Source of the DNA: Furfurilactobacillus milii
GTDB taxonomy: Bacteria > Bacillota > Bacilli > Lactobacillales > Lactobacillaceae
NCBI RefSeq assembly: GCF_009863985.1
Contig: NZ_WEZT01000004.1
Span: forward strand, 51,192 to 97,547
Length of the DNA stretch: 46,356 nucleotides
Direction of reading: 5' to 3'
The position numbers were made by a program, and so were the translations under genes. Each line of letters begins with the position of its first letter. Position 1 is the first letter of the stretch. Below the pieces are notes generated by a model. The model was not told the DNA's origin. It did no database searches and saw only the letters and a program-made list of their open reading frames with translations. Positions 8,296-18,824 of this stretch are shown here, piece after piece.

Positions 8296-8886
8296 ATGAG
8301 TCGTGAGGCGCAGTTGGCTGCCACTCGAGAAAAAATCTTGGAGGCAGCTCGCAAACAATTTTTAATAAAGGGCTATGCGGACACATCCACGCGTGACATT
8401 GCGACAGCAGCAGGCATTACCCAACCGGCACTGTACCATCACTTTGCCGACAAAGAATTGATTTTTGTGCAGGTGATCGAAACTGTTGGTGGTGAGTTAG
8501 CAGCAAACATGAATCAAATTTTAGATGCTAACAAAGGGGATGGGCTTGAAATCCTGACAGATATGTCAGCCGCAATGGTCGCCATTCATCCACGTGATGC
8601 GTTTAGCTTGATTCATGGTAGCTTTCAATATCTGCGTCCTGAGAATCAGGCTCAGCTTGGCAGATTGTTTGCACAGGATTATTTGCAACCCATCATCCGC
8701 TTTTTTAAGTCTGATAAAGTGGTTTTACGTGACGGGGTTGATCCGGCAACGGCAGCTAATTTTTACCTCACCAGTTTGGCACCACTGTTTGCTAAGTTTC
8801 ACCAACTGGGTGGTGCAAATTTGAGTCAGCGTGAGCACATTCAAGTGCTGCTACGCCTGATTTTGTTTGGTGTGGCAGAGAAATAA
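8296..8886 (+). CDS. TetR/AcrR family regulator
   Basis: One-component transcription regulator of 196 aa, normal for the family. The N-terminal HTH reads TREKILEAARKQFLIKGY, then TRDIATAAGITQPALYHHFADK (split here: the recognition helix is ITQPALYHHF). The C-terminal ligand and dimer domain is helical with no recognisable ligand signature. GAGGTGA sits 5 nt before the ATG. Upstream, AGCCGT (8253-8258) and ACGGCT (8275-8280) form an inverted repeat that could be its operator. It lies alone between clpC and rpoB, so its target is not obvious from context. Confidence 0.9.
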   Translation: MSREAQLAATREKILEAARKQFLIKGYADTSTRDIATAAGITQPALYHHFADKELIFVQVIETVGGELAANMNQILDANKGDGLEILTDMSAAMVAIHPRDAFSLIHGSFQYLRPENQAQLGRLFAQDYLQPIIRFFKSDKVVLRDGVDPATAANFYLTSLAPLFAKFHQLGGANLSQREHIQVLLRLILFGVAEK

Positions 8887-8903
8887 AAGTTGAGCGTTTC
8901 TCG

Positions 8904-8932
8904 TTGACACATTTAGCAAAACCGAGTATATT
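8904..8932 (+). promoter_or_regulatory. rpoBC promoter
   Basis: TTGACA (8904-8909, perfect consensus) and TATATT (8927-8932) are 17 bp apart. It begins 18 nt after the TetR gene and leaves a leader of about 210 nt before the rpoB start. Confidence 0.9.
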
Positions 8933-8938
8933 ATTAAT

Positions 8939-9151
8939 CGTATATCACTGTGAATAAAAATCGTCTTGGCGATCTATTGTCCGTCAAGGCCTTTATAGAG
9001 AAGCAAAAGCAGCTTTCATTTAAACTTTAAAAGAAATGGTGCTTTTGCCTTTTTTATGCCCAAAAACAGGGTTGTAGGTCATTTGTAATGAAACTGTAAC
9101 ACTAAAATGAGGACTTATTCACTGGAAAATCATTTCGAAGGAGTGAAGAAC
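8939..9151 (+). ncRNA. rpoB 5' leader, probable Lacto-rpoB RNA
   Basis: A long untranslated leader lies between the promoter and rpoB. It contains a small hairpin (ATCG-6 nt-CGAT, in 8961-8976) and a large one at 9003-9048: GCAAAAGC (9003-9010) with GCTTTTGC (9041-9048), extended by a bulged CATTT/AAATG stem, followed by six Ts (9050-9055). That is a full intrinsic terminator ahead of the gene. A conserved Lacto-rpoB RNA motif is known upstream of rpoB in lactic acid bacteria. The position matches, but I cannot test the match to the covariance model. Attenuation of rpoBC is the inference. Confidence 0.65.
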
Positions 9152-12100
9152 TTGGCAGGGCATTTAGTTAAATACGGCAAACACCGTACCCGCAGAAGTT
9201 ACGCACGAATCAAGGAAGTTCTTGATTTACCGAACCTGATTGAAATCCAAACGGACTCTTATCAATGGTTCCTGGACGAAGGCTTGCGTGACATGTTCGA
9301 CGACATCATGCCAATCGATGATTTCCAAGGAAACTTATCATTGGAATTCGTTGACTACCAGTTACTCGAACCAAAGTACACCGTGGATGAAGCACGTGAA
9401 CACGATGCCAACTATTCTGCACCACTGCACGTTACTTTACGTTTGACCAACCACGAAACTGGTGAAATCAAGAGTCAAGACGTGTTCTTTGGTGACTTCC
9501 CACTGATGACTGATCAGGGGACGTTCATTATCAATGGTGCTGAACGGGTTATCGTTTCTCAATTGGTTCGTTCCCCTGGTGTGTACTACACGGAAGACGA
9601 AGACAAGAATGGTCGTGAAGTTTACGGCGCAACTGTCATTCCTAACCGCGGTGCTTGGTTGGAATACGAAACCGATGCTAAAGAAATCTCTTACGTTCGG
9701 ATTGACCGGACTCGTAAGATTCCAATGACCGAATTAGTTCGTGCTTTGGGTTATGGTTCTGACGACGAGATCATCTCAATCTTGGGTGATAGCGACGGCA
9801 TCATGTCGACCTTGGAAAAGGATATTCACAAGAATTCCGATGACTCACGTGTCGAAGAATCCTTGAAGGATATTTACGAACGGTTACGGCCTGGTGAACC
9901 TAAGACAGCTGACTCTTCACGGAGCCTGTTGACGGCGCGCTTCTTCGATCCAAAACGTTACGACACTGCACCAGTTGGTCGTTACAAATTAAACAAGAAG
10001 TTAGACTTACACACCCGTTTGTTAGGTTTGACGTTAGCGGAAACGTTGGCTGATCCTGACTCAGGTGAAATCATTGCTGAAAAGGGTACTGTGATCGACA
10101 AGACCGTTATGGCTAAGTTGGCACCATATCTGGATCAGGAAGACTTTAAGTCGGTAACGTTCACACCTTCTGATGAAGCCGTTGTGACGGAACCAATGAA
10201 TGTTCAAATGATCAAGGTCTTCTCTAAGAAAGATCCTGAACAAGTTGTGAACATGATTGGTAACGGTCATATCGACTTAAAGAACCACACCATTCAACCT
10301 GCTGACATCATTGCTTCCATCAATTACTTCTTCAACTTGCAAGAAGGTATTGGTTCAACTGATGATATCGATCACTTGGGTAACCGTCGGATTCGTTCTG
10401 TGGGTGAATTACTGCAGAACCAATTCCGGATTGGTTTATCACGGATGGAACGTGTTGTTCGTGAACGGATGTCCATTCAGGACTCCGCCACAGTAACGCC
10501 ACAACAATTAATCAACATTCGTCCAGTTGTTGCTTCAATCAAAGAATTCTTCGGTAGTTCACAACTGTCACAATTCATGGATCAGACGAACCCACTTGGT
10601 GAATTAACGCATAAGCGTCGTCTGTCTGCTCTTGGACCTGGTGGTTTGACGCGTGACCGTGCCGGATATGAAGTCCGGGATGTTCACTACACCCACTATG
10701 GTCGGATGTGTCCAATTGAAACGCCTGAAGGACCAAACATTGGGTTGATCAACTCATTGTCTAGTTATGCGAAGGTTAACCGTTATGGCTTTATTGAAAC
10801 ACCATACCGTCGTGTTTCATGGGATAACCACAAGGTTACTGACCGAATCGACTACTTAACTGCCGACGAAGAAGATAACTTTGTTATTGCCCAGGCCAAC
10901 TCACCATTGAATGACGATGGTTCATTTGTTGATGACACAGTTTTGGCTCGTTCAAAAGATGAAAACATTGAAACTTCCATCGACAACGTCGACTACATGG
11001 ACGTTTCGCCTAAGCAAGTAGTTGCCGTTGCGACCGCATGTATTCCATTCTTGGAAAACGATGACTCTAACCGTGCTCTGATGGGTGCCAACATGCAACG
11101 TCAGGCTGTTCCTTTGTTGGATCCTCATGCACCACTTGTTGGTACTGGGATTGAATATAAGGCTGCCCATGACTCTGGTGTTGCTTTAATCAGTAAGGCT
11201 GCCGGAACTGTTGAATTCGTTGATGCTACGCAGATTCGCGTTCGTCGTGAAGACAGTACTTTGGACACGTACAAGTTAATGAAGTTCCGTCGTTCAAACG
11301 GTGGTAAGAACTACAACCAACGTCCAATCGTTAAGGTTGGCGACAAGGTTGATGCCGATGAAATTTTGGCTGATGGTCCTTCCATGGAAGGTGGGGAACT
11401 TGCCCTTGGACAAAACCCATTGATCGCCTTCATGACTTGGAATGGTTACAACTTCGAAGATGCCATTGCGATTTCCGAACGGTTGGTTAAGGATGATGTT
11501 TACACTTCGATTCATATTGAAGAATACGAATCAGAAGCACGTGATACCAAACTTGGACCGGAAGAAATGACCCGTGAAATTCCTAACGTTGGTGAAGATT
11601 CCTTGAAGGATCTTGACGAACAAGGAATTATCCGGATTGGTGCTGAAGTTCATGATGGTGACATTTTGGTTGGTAAGGTTACGCCTAAGGGTGTGACAGA
11701 ATTATCTGCTGAAGAACGTTTGCTACATGCTATCTTTGGTGAAAAAGCCCGTGAAGTTCGTGATACTTCACTCCATGTTCCGCATGGTGGTGGCGGTATT
11801 ATCCAGGACGTTAAGATCTTCACTCGTGAAAACGGGGATGAATTATCACCTGGTGTTAATATGATGGTTCGTGTCTACATCGCCCAGAAACGTAAGATTC
11901 AGGTCGGTGACAAGATGTCCGGTCGTCATGGTAACAAGGGGACTGTTTCAATTGTTATTCCTGAAGAGGACATGCCTTACATGCCTGATGGAACACCAAT
12001 TGACATTATGCTTTCACCAATGGGTGTGCCTTCCCGTATGAACATTGGTCAAGTGCTGGAACTGCATTTGGGAATGGCTGCTCGTAAATTAGGTATCCAC

Positions 12101-12784
12101 GTTGCTACGCCTGTCTTCGATGGTGCGCAGGATAAGGATATCTGGGATGCCGTTCAAGAAGCTGGTATGCCAGCTGATGCCAAGTACGTTCTGTACGATG
12201 GCCGTACTGGTGAACCATTCGACAACAGAATTGCCGTTGGTGTTATGCACTACTTGAAGTTGGCCCACATGGTCGACGACAAGATTCACGCACGTTCCAT
12301 CGGACCTTACTCACTGGTTACGCAACAGCCACTTGGTGGTAAAGCGCAATTTGGTGGTCAGCGTTTCGGTGAAATGGAAGTTTGGGCTTTGGAAGCTTAC
12401 GGTGCTGCTTACACGTTGCAAGAAATCCTGACCTACAAGTCAGATGACGTGGTTGGCCGTGTTAAGACTTATGAAGCCATCGTTAAGGGCGATCCAATTC
12501 CGAAGCCTGGTGTTCCTGAATCCTTCCGTGTGTTGGTCAAGGAATTACAAGCGCTTGGTTTGGACATGAAGGTTCTTGACAATAACAAACAAGAAATTGA
12601 ACTGCGTGACATGGACGATGATGAAGATGACGTTGTGAATGTTGATGCATTGAGTAAGTACGCTGCTGAACATCCGGTTGACGACAAGTCAGACGATGCT
12701 AGTGCAAACACGAACTCAGCTTCAGCTCCTGCACAGCCAGCAACTACACCGGCTAATGAGTCAGGAAACACCACAAACGAGTAG
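9152..12784 (+). CDS. rpoB: RNA polymerase beta subunit
   Basis: The catalytic core subunit of RNA polymerase, 1210 aa. Recognisable blocks include the rifampicin region (from about residue 467: [20 protein letters not shown], then [10 protein letters not shown]) with wild-type Gln, Asp, His and Ser residues, so a rifampicin-sensitive form is expected. Also present are [17 protein letters not shown], the NGYNFEDAI segment, [12 protein letters not shown] and [18 protein letters not shown]. The TTG start at 9152 follows GAAGGAG; an in-frame ATG at 9107 lies in the leader without a site. The C-terminus has a low-complexity acidic then Ala/Thr/Ser/Pro-rich tail (about residues 1150-1210), typical of lactobacilli. 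Confidence 0.98.
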   Translation: MAGHLVKYGKHRTRRSYARIKEVLDLPNLIEIQTDSYQWFLDEGLRDMFDDIMPIDDFQGNLSLEFVDYQLLEPKYTVDEAREHDANYSAPLHVTLRLTNHETGEIKSQDVFFGDFPLMTDQGTFIINGAERVIVSQLVRSPGVYYTEDEDKNGREVYGATVIPNRGAWLEYETDAKEISYVRIDRTRKIPMTELVRALGYGSDDEIISILGDSDGIMSTLEKDIHKNSDDSRVEESLKDIYERLRPGEPKTADSSRSLLTARFFDPKRYDTAPVGRYKLNKKLDLHTRLLGLTLAETLADPDSGEIIAEKGTVIDKTVMAKLAPYLDQEDFKSVTFTPSDEAVVTEPMNVQMIKVFSKKDPEQVVNMIGNGHIDLKNHTIQPADIIASINYFFNLQEGIGSTDDIDHLGNRRIRSVGELLQNQFRIGLSRMERVVRERMSIQDSATVTPQQLINIRPVVASIKEFFGSSQLSQFMDQTNPLGELTHKRRLSALGPGGLTRDRAGYEVRDVHYTHYGRMCPIETPEGPNIGLINSLSSYAKVNRYGFIETPYRRVSWDNHKVTDRIDYLTADEEDNFVIAQANSPLNDDGSFVDDTVLARSKDENIETSIDNVDYMDVSPKQVVAVATACIPFLENDDSNRALMGANMQRQAVPLLDPHAPLVGTGIEYKAAHDSGVALISKAAGTVEFVDATQIRVRREDSTLDTYKLMKFRRSNGGKNYNQRPIVKVGDKVDADEILADGPSMEGGELALGQNPLIAFMTWNGYNFEDAIAISERLVKDDVYTSIHIEEYESEARDTKLGPEEMTREIPNVGEDSLKDLDEQGIIRIGAEVHDGDILVGKVTPKGVTELSAEERLLHAIFGEKAREVRDTSLHVPHGGGGIIQDVKIFTRENGDELSPGVNMMVRVYIAQKRKIQVGDKMSGRHGNKGTVSIVIPEEDMPYMPDGTPIDIMLSPMGVPSRMNIGQVLELHLGMAARKLGIHVATPVFDGAQDKDIWDAVQEAGMPADAKYVLYDGRTGEPFDNRIAVGVMHYLKLAHMVDDKIHARSIGPYSLVTQQPLGGKAQFGGQRFGEMEVWALEAYGAAYTLQEILTYKSDDVVGRVKTYEAIVKGDPIPKPGVPESFRVLVKELQALGLDMKVLDNNKQEIELRDMDDDEDDVVNVDALSKYAAEHPVDDKSDDASANTNSASAPAQPATTPANESGNTTNE

Positions 12785-12825
12785 TGTGAACCGTCACCAT
12801 TGAAACTAATAAGGAGGTCAATCCT

Positions 12826-15800
12826 TTGATTGATGTCAACAAATTTGAAAGCATGCAGATTGGGCTTGCGTCGCCCGACAAAATCCGCAGCTGGTCATAT
12901 GGTGAAGTTAAGAAGCCTGAGACCATCAATTATCGGACATTAAAGCCTGAACGTGATGGCTTGTTCGATGAACGGATTTTTGGACCAACAAAAGACTGGG
13001 AATGTGCGTGTGGTAAGTACAAACGGATTCGCTACAAGGGTGTTGTTTGTGACCGTTGTGGTGTTGAAGTTACTCGTTCTAAGGTTCGCCGTGAACGGAT
13101 GGGGCATATTGAATTAGCTGCTCCTGTTACCCACATTTGGTACTTCAAGGGTATTCCTAGCCGTATGGGTTTGGTTCTTGACATGAGCCCACGGGCACTT
13201 GAAGAAATCATCTACTTTGCTTCATACGTTGTGTTGGAATCAGGCAACACGCCTTTGGAACGCAAGCAGTTGTTATCTGAACGTGAATACCGTGAAAAGA
13301 AAGCGCAATATGGTAACGAATTCCAAGCTGAAATGGGTGCCGAAGCAATTCGTAAGTTGCTGGCAGCTGTTGACTTGGATAAAGAAGCCAGCGAATTGAA
13401 GGAAGAGTTAAAGGATGCATCTGGTCAAAAACGGACTCGTGCCGTTCGTCGTCTAGACATCTTGGAAGCCTTCATTCAATCCGGTAACCGTCCTGACTGG
13501 ATGGTTATGGACGTTGTTCCGGTTATTCCACCGGACTTACGGCCAATGGTTCAATTGGAAGGTGGTCGGTTTGCCACTTCTGATTTGAACGACTTATATC
13601 GTCGTGTTATCAACCGTAACAACCGTTTGAAGCGGTTGTTAGACTTGAATGCACCTGGTATCATTGTGCAAAACGAAAAACGAATGTTGCAGGAAGCCGT
13701 TGACGCGTTAATTGATAACGGTCGTCGTGGTCGTCCTGTTGCCGGTCCTGGTAACCGTCCGTTGAAGTCACTGTCTCACATGTTGAAGGGTAAGCAAGGA
13801 CGGTTCCGTCAAAACTTACTTGGTAAACGTGTTGACTACTCTGGCCGTTCTGTTATCGATGTTGGCCCAACTTTGAAGATGAACCAAATGGGGTTACCTG
13901 TGCCAATGGCCATGGAACTCTTCAAGCCATTCATCATGAAAGAGTTGGTTAAGCGCGACCTTGCTTCTAACATCAAGAATGCCCGTCGTAAGATCGACCG
14001 TCAGGATAACGATGTTTATGATGTTCTGGAAGATGTTATCAAGGAACACCCAGTTCTATTGAACCGGGCCCCTACCTTGCACCGTCTTGGGATTCAGGCA
14101 TTTGAACCAGTACTTGTTTCTGGTAAAGCGATGCGTGTGCACCCACTTGTGTGCGAAGCTTATAACGCTGACTTCGATGGTGACCAAATGGCCATCCACG
14201 TTCCGTTATCAGACGAAGCACAAGCTGAAGCACGTTTGCTGATGCTGGCTGCCGGACACATCTTGGCACCTGCCAATGGTCGTCCAGTGGTTACACCTTC
14301 TCAGGATATGGTTATCGGTAACTACTACCTGACTACTGAAGAAGCTGGTCGTGAAGGCGAAGGCATGATCTTTAAAGATCTGAACGAAGCCCGCGTGGCC
14401 TACCAAAATGGGTATGTTCACTTACACAGCCGTGTTGGTGTGCAAACTTCATCAATGCCAACTAAGCCATTTACTGATGAACAAAAGAGTCGCATCTTGA
14501 TTACGACTGTTGGGAAGATGATTTTTAACGCCATCTTGCCTGACGAATTCCCATACTTGAACGAACCAACGAGTGACAACTTGACAGACGGTATCGATGA
14601 CCGGTTCTTCTTGGAACCTGGCACTGACTTGAAATCTGTATTGAGTAATCAACCGTTGAATGATCCATTCAAGAAGGGCTTCTTGGCTGATATCATCGCT
14701 GAAGTCTACAAGCGTTACAAGGTAACAGCTACTTCACTGCTATTGGACCGGATGAAGGATTTGGGTTACTACGAATCTACTAACTCTGGTTTGACGGTTG
14801 GGATTGCTGATATTTCAACATTGAAGACGAAGAATGATGTCGTTGCTGATGCACGTAAACAAGTTGCTACGATTTCTAAGCAGTTCCGTCGTGGTTTAAT
14901 TACTGATGACGAACGTTACCAACGTGTTATTGACGTTTGGAACACTGCTAAGGATGATATTCAGGAACAACTGGTTGACTCCATGGAGTGGAATAACCCA
15001 ATCTTTATGATGAGTGATTCCGGTGCTCGTGGTAACATTTCAAACTTTACTCAGTTAGCCGGGATGCGTGGTTTGATGGCTGCGCCTAACGGTCAAACAA
15101 TGGAATTGCCAATCGTTTCAAACTTCCGTGAAGGTCTCTCTGTGTTGGAAATGTTTATTTCTACTCATGGTGCCCGTAAAGGTATGACTGATACGGCTTT
15201 GAAGACTGCCAACTCTGGTTACTTGACTCGTCGTCTGGTTGATGTTGCGCAAGATGTTATCATTCGTGAAAAGGACTGTGGTACTGACCGTGGTTTGACG
15301 ATTCATGCCATTACTAACGGTAATGAAATGATCGAATCCTTGTACGAACGGATTCTTGGTCGTTACGCAATGAAGTCAGTTAAACATCCTAAGACTGGTG
15401 AGACCTTAGTTAAGGCTAACCAGATGATCGATGAAGACGTTGCTCAATCCATCGTTGATGCTGGCGTAACAGAAGTTGTGATTCGTTCAGCCTTCACTTG
15501 CAACACGAAACATGGTGTTTGTGAACGTTGTTACGGTCGTAACATGGCTACTGGTGACAAGGTTGAAGTTGGTGAAGCAGTTGGTACTGTTGCTGCTCAG
15601 TCAATCGGTGAACCTGGTACTCAGTTAACCATGCGTAACTTCCATACTGGTGGTGTTGCCGGTGATGATATTACCCAAGGGCTTCCTCGTGTTCAAGAAA
15701 TTGTTGAAGCACGGAACCCTAAAGGTAAAGCTGAGATTACTGAAGTGACTGGGACGGTTGTCTCAATCGAAGAAAATCCGGCTGAACGAACGAAGGAAGT

Positions 15801-16482
15801 CACGGTTAAAGGTGAAGCCGAAACACGTTCATACACGTTACCATTACGTGCGCGGATGCGTGTTGCTGAAGGTGACTTTATCCACCGTGGTTCAGCATTG
15901 AACGAAGGGTCAATTGATCCTAAGGAATTGCTGAAGGTCCGCGATGTTCTGTCTACTGAAAACTACCTGTTACGTGAAGTTCAACGTGTTTACCGGATGC
16001 AAGGTGTTGGGATTGCCGACAAGCATATTGAAATCATGGTTCGTCAGATGATGCGGAAAGTTCGTGTCATGGATCCAGGTGACACTGATATGTTGCCAGG
16101 GACGTTGATGGACATTGCTGACTTTAAGGATGCTAACACGAAGACATTGGTTGCCGGTGGTATTCCTGCAACTAGTCGTCCAGTGATCTTAGGTATTACC
16201 AAAGCCGCTCTGGAAACAAACAGTTTCTTATCAGCCGCTTCATTCCAGGAAACAACGCGGGTTCTTACCGACGCTGCTATCCGTGGAAAGAACGACCCAC
16301 TTGTTGGGTTAAAGGAAAACGTTATTATCGGGAAGATCATTCCAGCTGGTACTGGGATGCCAGATTACCGGAAGATTCAGCCTAAAGAAGCTGAAGTAAC
16401 TGGTACCGAAGGCGTTTATTCCATTAGTGACTTAGAAAAGAAAATGCGTGAAGAGGACGCTAAGAACACAAGCACTAAGTAA
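12826..16482 (+). CDS. rpoC: RNA polymerase beta' subunit
   Basis: The largest RNA polymerase subunit, 1218 aa. It has an N-terminal zinc site ([10 protein letters not shown]...CDRC), the absolutely conserved catalytic loop NADFDGD at residues 447-453 holding the Mg2+ Asp residues, the bridge helix and trigger-loop region ([11 protein letters not shown]), and the second zinc cluster ([17 protein letters not shown]). AAGGAGGT (12811-12818) precedes the TTG start by 7 nt. It is co-transcribed with rpoB (41-nt gap) and ends at the terminator at 16522-16560. Confidence 0.98.
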   Translation: MIDVNKFESMQIGLASPDKIRSWSYGEVKKPETINYRTLKPERDGLFDERIFGPTKDWECACGKYKRIRYKGVVCDRCGVEVTRSKVRRERMGHIELAAPVTHIWYFKGIPSRMGLVLDMSPRALEEIIYFASYVVLESGNTPLERKQLLSEREYREKKAQYGNEFQAEMGAEAIRKLLAAVDLDKEASELKEELKDASGQKRTRAVRRLDILEAFIQSGNRPDWMVMDVVPVIPPDLRPMVQLEGGRFATSDLNDLYRRVINRNNRLKRLLDLNAPGIIVQNEKRMLQEAVDALIDNGRRGRPVAGPGNRPLKSLSHMLKGKQGRFRQNLLGKRVDYSGRSVIDVGPTLKMNQMGLPVPMAMELFKPFIMKELVKRDLASNIKNARRKIDRQDNDVYDVLEDVIKEHPVLLNRAPTLHRLGIQAFEPVLVSGKAMRVHPLVCEAYNADFDGDQMAIHVPLSDEAQAEARLLMLAAGHILAPANGRPVVTPSQDMVIGNYYLTTEEAGREGEGMIFKDLNEARVAYQNGYVHLHSRVGVQTSSMPTKPFTDEQKSRILITTVGKMIFNAILPDEFPYLNEPTSDNLTDGIDDRFFLEPGTDLKSVLSNQPLNDPFKKGFLADIIAEVYKRYKVTATSLLLDRMKDLGYYESTNSGLTVGIADISTLKTKNDVVADARKQVATISKQFRRGLITDDERYQRVIDVWNTAKDDIQEQLVDSMEWNNPIFMMSDSGARGNISNFTQLAGMRGLMAAPNGQTMELPIVSNFREGLSVLEMFISTHGARKGMTDTALKTANSGYLTRRLVDVAQDVIIREKDCGTDRGLTIHAITNGNEMIESLYERILGRYAMKSVKHPKTGETLVKANQMIDEDVAQSIVDAGVTEVVIRSAFTCNTKHGVCERCYGRNMATGDKVEVGEAVGTVAAQSIGEPGTQLTMRNFHTGGVAGDDITQGLPRVQEIVEARNPKGKAEITEVTGTVVSIEENPAERTKEVTVKGEAETRSYTLPLRARMRVAEGDFIHRGSALNEGSIDPKELLKVRDVLSTENYLLREVQRVYRMQGVGIADKHIEIMVRQMMRKVRVMDPGDTDMLPGTLMDIADFKDANTKTLVAGGIPATSRPVILGITKAALETNSFLSAASFQETTRVLTDAAIRGKNDPLVGLKENVIIGKIIPAGTGMPDYRKIQPKEAEVTGTEGVYSISDLEKKMREEDAKNTSTK

Positions 16483-16521
16483 TTGGTTGCTATCCGTGTA
16501 ATTATTGATTCTCGAATCGCG

Positions 16522-16560
16522 AAAAAGGTCTGCCGGACAATTTGTCTAGCAGGCCTTTTT
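16522..16560. terminator. rpoC terminator, bidirectional
   Basis: AAAAAGG (16522-16528) pairs with CCTTTTT (16554-16560). The inner stem is CTGC/GCAG and GAC/GTC with small internal loops. Five Ts follow on the plus strand, and the A run gives a T run on the minus strand, so it can also stop a leftward transcript from the structured element at 16591-16756. Confidence 0.9.
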
Positions 16561-16590
16561 GTACATAGTAATTAACTGACGCTTGCGGTT

Positions 16591-16756
16591 GTCAAAACTG
16601 AATGCCGCCGTGGGACCGGTTCAAGCTTCCTGAAAATCGGAGTCTTTCACCTCGCCGTTAAGCCGCAAACCACGTCTTACCGACCGTCCGATGTTGTAAA
16701 TCCGGCACAAATCAGCCTGATTAACAACACTTTCACGGCTTGCATTCAGTTTTGAC
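16591..16756 (-). ncRNA. Candidate structured RNA, copy 1 (leftward)
   Basis: A 166-nt segment bounded by a perfect 15-bp inverted repeat, GTCAAAACTGAATGC (16591-16605) with its complement (16742-16756). On the minus strand an inner CCGTG/CACGG helix continues the closing stem. A side helix is TGTTGT/ACAACA (16692-16697/16724-16729). A second arm (16618-16651) has the order GGT-GA-AAG...CTT-GA-ACC, with a tandem GA internal loop. It is homologous to copy 2 read in the opposite direction, sharing GAGGT..AAGAC, TTTTC and ACCGGTCCC. No reading frame explains it. The rpoC terminator could end a leftward transcript. I do not recognise the family; a mobile palindromic element is the alternative. 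Confidence 0.6.
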
Positions 16757-16841
16757 GCCCTTCAGCTCCATTTTGTATATAAGTATCAAAAACTCAGTCG
16801 AATAGTCTGCAATTGTAAGTCATTAACGTTTGCATCACTAA

Positions 16842-16870
16842 TTATCATTAGGGGGTAGCATCTTTATAGA
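16842..16870 (+). promoter_or_regulatory. Candidate promoter of structured RNA copy 2
   Basis: TTATCA (16842-16847) and TATAGA (16865-16870) are 17 bp apart. A start 7-8 nt downstream would fall at about 16878, exactly the first base of the closing stem of copy 2. The agreement of promoter and stem boundary supports an RNA gene. For copy 1, the corresponding leftward box (TATACA on the minus strand) is weaker. The rest of 16757-16878 shows no gene. Confidence 0.5.
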
Positions 16871-16878
16871 AGAGTGAA

Positions 16879-17051
16879 GTCGACCAGAAACTGAGTTCCG
16901 CGAAGGCAATAGTTGGTGGGCGTTTTGTGCCCGCGTAGTATTGCAGGACGAGCTTGGAGACTTCGGGGTATGAAGGCTCAAAGTCGAGGTCGAAGACACT
17001 CGGTTTTCGAGAGTCTGAGACCGGTCCCGTGGAACGGCGTTTCTGGTCGAC
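16879..17051 (+). ncRNA. Candidate structured RNA, copy 2 (rightward)
   Basis: A 173-nt segment closed by a perfect 13-bp stem, GTCGACCAGAAAC (16879-16891) with its complement (17039-17051), continued by GTTCC/GGAAC. Branch P2 is GCAATA/TATTGC (16906-16911/16939-16944), capped by GGGC/GCCC (16918-16921/16929-16932). A symmetric arm at 16988-17022 reads GGTC-GA-AGAC-A-CTCG, loop, CGAG-A-GTCT-GA-GACC. This suits tandem sheared G-A pairs. Homology with copy 1 keeps the GA loop and the ACCGGTCCC block, while helix bases change in pairs. Two minus-strand reading frames cover it in different frames and are not credible. It ends before the hairpin at 17074-17124. Confidence 0.65.
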
Positions 17052-17073
17052 GTAACGGCGCTCCACAAGAATA

Positions 17074-17124
17074 AACAAATCAGTTCGCAACCTCCAAATC
17101 ATAGAGGCTGTGAACTGATTTGTT
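17074..17124. terminator. Terminator between structured RNA copy 2 and the oleate hydratase gene
   Basis: AACAAATCAGTTC (17074-17086) pairs with GAACTGATTTGTT (17112-17124), with an inner CCTC/GAGG stem. T-rich sequence on the minus side (TTTGTTTATTCTTG) fits termination of the leftward oleate hydratase gene. It can also end the rightward RNA. Confidence 0.8.
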
Positions 17125-17138
17125 TGATACAAGGTTAA

Positions 17139-18818
17139 TTATCTGAACATTGTCTTGGTTGCACGGGCCATGACCTTCGGATCTTTTTCATAGTGGTGAA
17201 GCGGTGTCAGTTTGCTCAACGGAATGCCTAAGAACGTGTATACAGCACGCTGTGCGCAGCGGAATGAATATTGTTCCGTAAATACCATGTCAAATGGCAT
17301 TTCAGCAAATTGACTGATAAAGGCGAGGTTGTGACTGTGCTTTGGTACAACCAGTGGACGGTCGCCAACCGCACGGCGGTTGAAAAGGGCACTGGCATAT
17401 GGCATGTAAACAGGAATGACATTGACGGTTGATGCCATAATGTCGTCAACGTGATCACCAATCTTGTCACGGCTATCATCAACTTCGTTTAAGTGCCCAA
17501 TAAGTTCAGTGAGAATTTCACGACCAGTCATTTCAATGAATGGTTTATTGACGTAATCACCACACCGTCGAGGATACATAATGTAACCCCAGAAGACGGT
17601 TTCGTTTTCCTTTTGTGCGTGGAAATGAGGTTGATGATGAACCACAATTGACATCAATCCGGTACTATCGATCCAAGTATTCAATGCATTACCGGGTTGT
17701 TGTTGAGTGATTCGGGTAATTTCATTAAGTAGTTTGTGGTCATTGTTAGTGACTGTGAAGCTCATCCATTCACTTTGTTCTCGGTCATTAAAGAATTTAT
17801 CTGGGTGACCAAGGTCATAGAAGTGCTCGGAAGCTTGCTTCCATAGGGCTGCACTGGGCGCATATTCGTGGCTTTCCTTCAGTGGGGTATCCATGTCTCC
17901 AAACGAAGAACTGTCGGTAATGGAACCGTTAGTGTCGAAGACAAAATCATCTTCGTTAACGTCAACGTGGCCGGTTTGATGATCGCCATCAACTTCTTCG
18001 TAATCGAAGCCGGTAACAATAATATCGTCACGCATTGGTGTGTCCTTGAAGCTGAGCGCCGTAACCTTACGATTATTAATGAAAGTTACGCCATGGTTTT
18101 CTAAGAACTTGCGCATGGGCAAAATAAGACTTTCGTACTGGTTGTAAGGTGTGCGAGTAACACCCTCGAGTGTGTTAATACGACTAAATTCAAGGATCAT
18201 ACGGTTCATGTAGCGCCGCAATTCCATCGCTGAACTTTGACGTTTGAATGCGAAAGTTGTTTGCCACATGTACCAGAAGTTAGTAGTGAAGAAGTGTGGT
18301 GAACTAGCAAACCATTCATCAATCCCGATATCATTCAGTCGTTCTTCTTTGCTTTCCGGCATCAACATTAGTTTTGTCAGAAGGTAGCGGTCGCGGTTGT
18401 CAAACTGCATGTGGCGGTAATCATTTTCGTCGCCTTTGTTACGAATGCCATTTACTTTATCCATCAACCGGGCAACATCGTGAGTTGGGTGTGCATGGTC
18501 AAAGGCTAAAATCTCGTCAGTCACAGATTGATCAGGGTGATCCAGTGACGGAACAGAACGCATGAGATCCCACAAGTTCTCATAGGTTTCTTCGTTGAGC
18601 ATTCGACCACCTTTGGCAAGGTAACCCTGACTGTTTTTCAAGGCTTTGTTACCGTACTCATTTTCGTAGCCGGTTACTGTATCACCATCATTTGCGCCGT
18701 GGGTTTCAAGACCGTACATGGTGATCTGGTCACCGTGCCAACCGCCATCGCGAATGAGGTAAATTCCTGTTGCTAAGTTACCAATTCCTGTACCAATCAT
18801 GTATGCATGTTGTGCCAT
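17139..18818 (-). CDS. ohyA: Oleate hydratase (myosin-cross-reactive antigen family)
   Basis: A FAD-dependent hydratase that adds water to the cis-9 double bond of oleic or linoleic acid, giving 10-hydroxy fatty acids; a detoxification step at the inner membrane face. The 559-aa protein starts with a Rossmann FAD motif (GTGIGNLATGIYLI) and has KGGRMLNEETYENLWD, TNFWYMWQTTFAF, YNQYESLILP, DFVFDTNGSITDSS, NTWIDSTGLMSIVVHHQPHF and an NLAFISQFAE block. The GGRML form, instead of GGREM, marks the L. plantarum-like subfamily. AAGGAG before the ATG lies inside the 3' end of arsR, 6 nt away, so the two are coupled. Confidence 0.92.
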   Translation of the reverse strand: MAQHAYMIGTGIGNLATGIYLIRDGGWHGDQITMYGLETHGANDGDTVTGYENEYGNKALKNSQGYLAKGGRMLNEETYENLWDLMRSVPSLDHPDQSVTDEILAFDHAHPTHDVARLMDKVNGIRNKGDENDYRHMQFDNRDRYLLTKLMLMPESKEERLNDIGIDEWFASSPHFFTTNFWYMWQTTFAFKRQSSAMELRRYMNRMILEFSRINTLEGVTRTPYNQYESLILPMRKFLENHGVTFINNRKVTALSFKDTPMRDDIIVTGFDYEEVDGDHQTGHVDVNEDDFVFDTNGSITDSSSFGDMDTPLKESHEYAPSAALWKQASEHFYDLGHPDKFFNDREQSEWMSFTVTNNDHKLLNEITRITQQQPGNALNTWIDSTGLMSIVVHHQPHFHAQKENETVFWGYIMYPRRCGDYVNKPFIEMTGREILTELIGHLNEVDDSRDKIGDHVDDIMASTVNVIPVYMPYASALFNRRAVGDRPLVVPKHSHNLAFISQFAEMPFDMVFTEQYSFRCAQRAVYTFLGIPLSKLTPLHHYEKDPKVMARATKTMFR

Positions 18819-18824
18819 GTTCGC

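Noticed and set aside
16591-17051. 6S RNA, SRP RNA, RNase P or tmRNA as identity of the elements
   Set aside because: They are multi-branched with two or more arms, not one long bubble hairpin as in 6S. No SRP tetraloop motif, no tRNA-like ends of tmRNA, and too short for RNase P RNA.
16848-17132. Minus-strand reading frames of 94 and 76 aa over the structured element
   Set aside because: Two overlapping frames in the same place, no ribosome site, starts inside a terminator hairpin, and the nucleotide pattern is fully explained by paired RNA arms.
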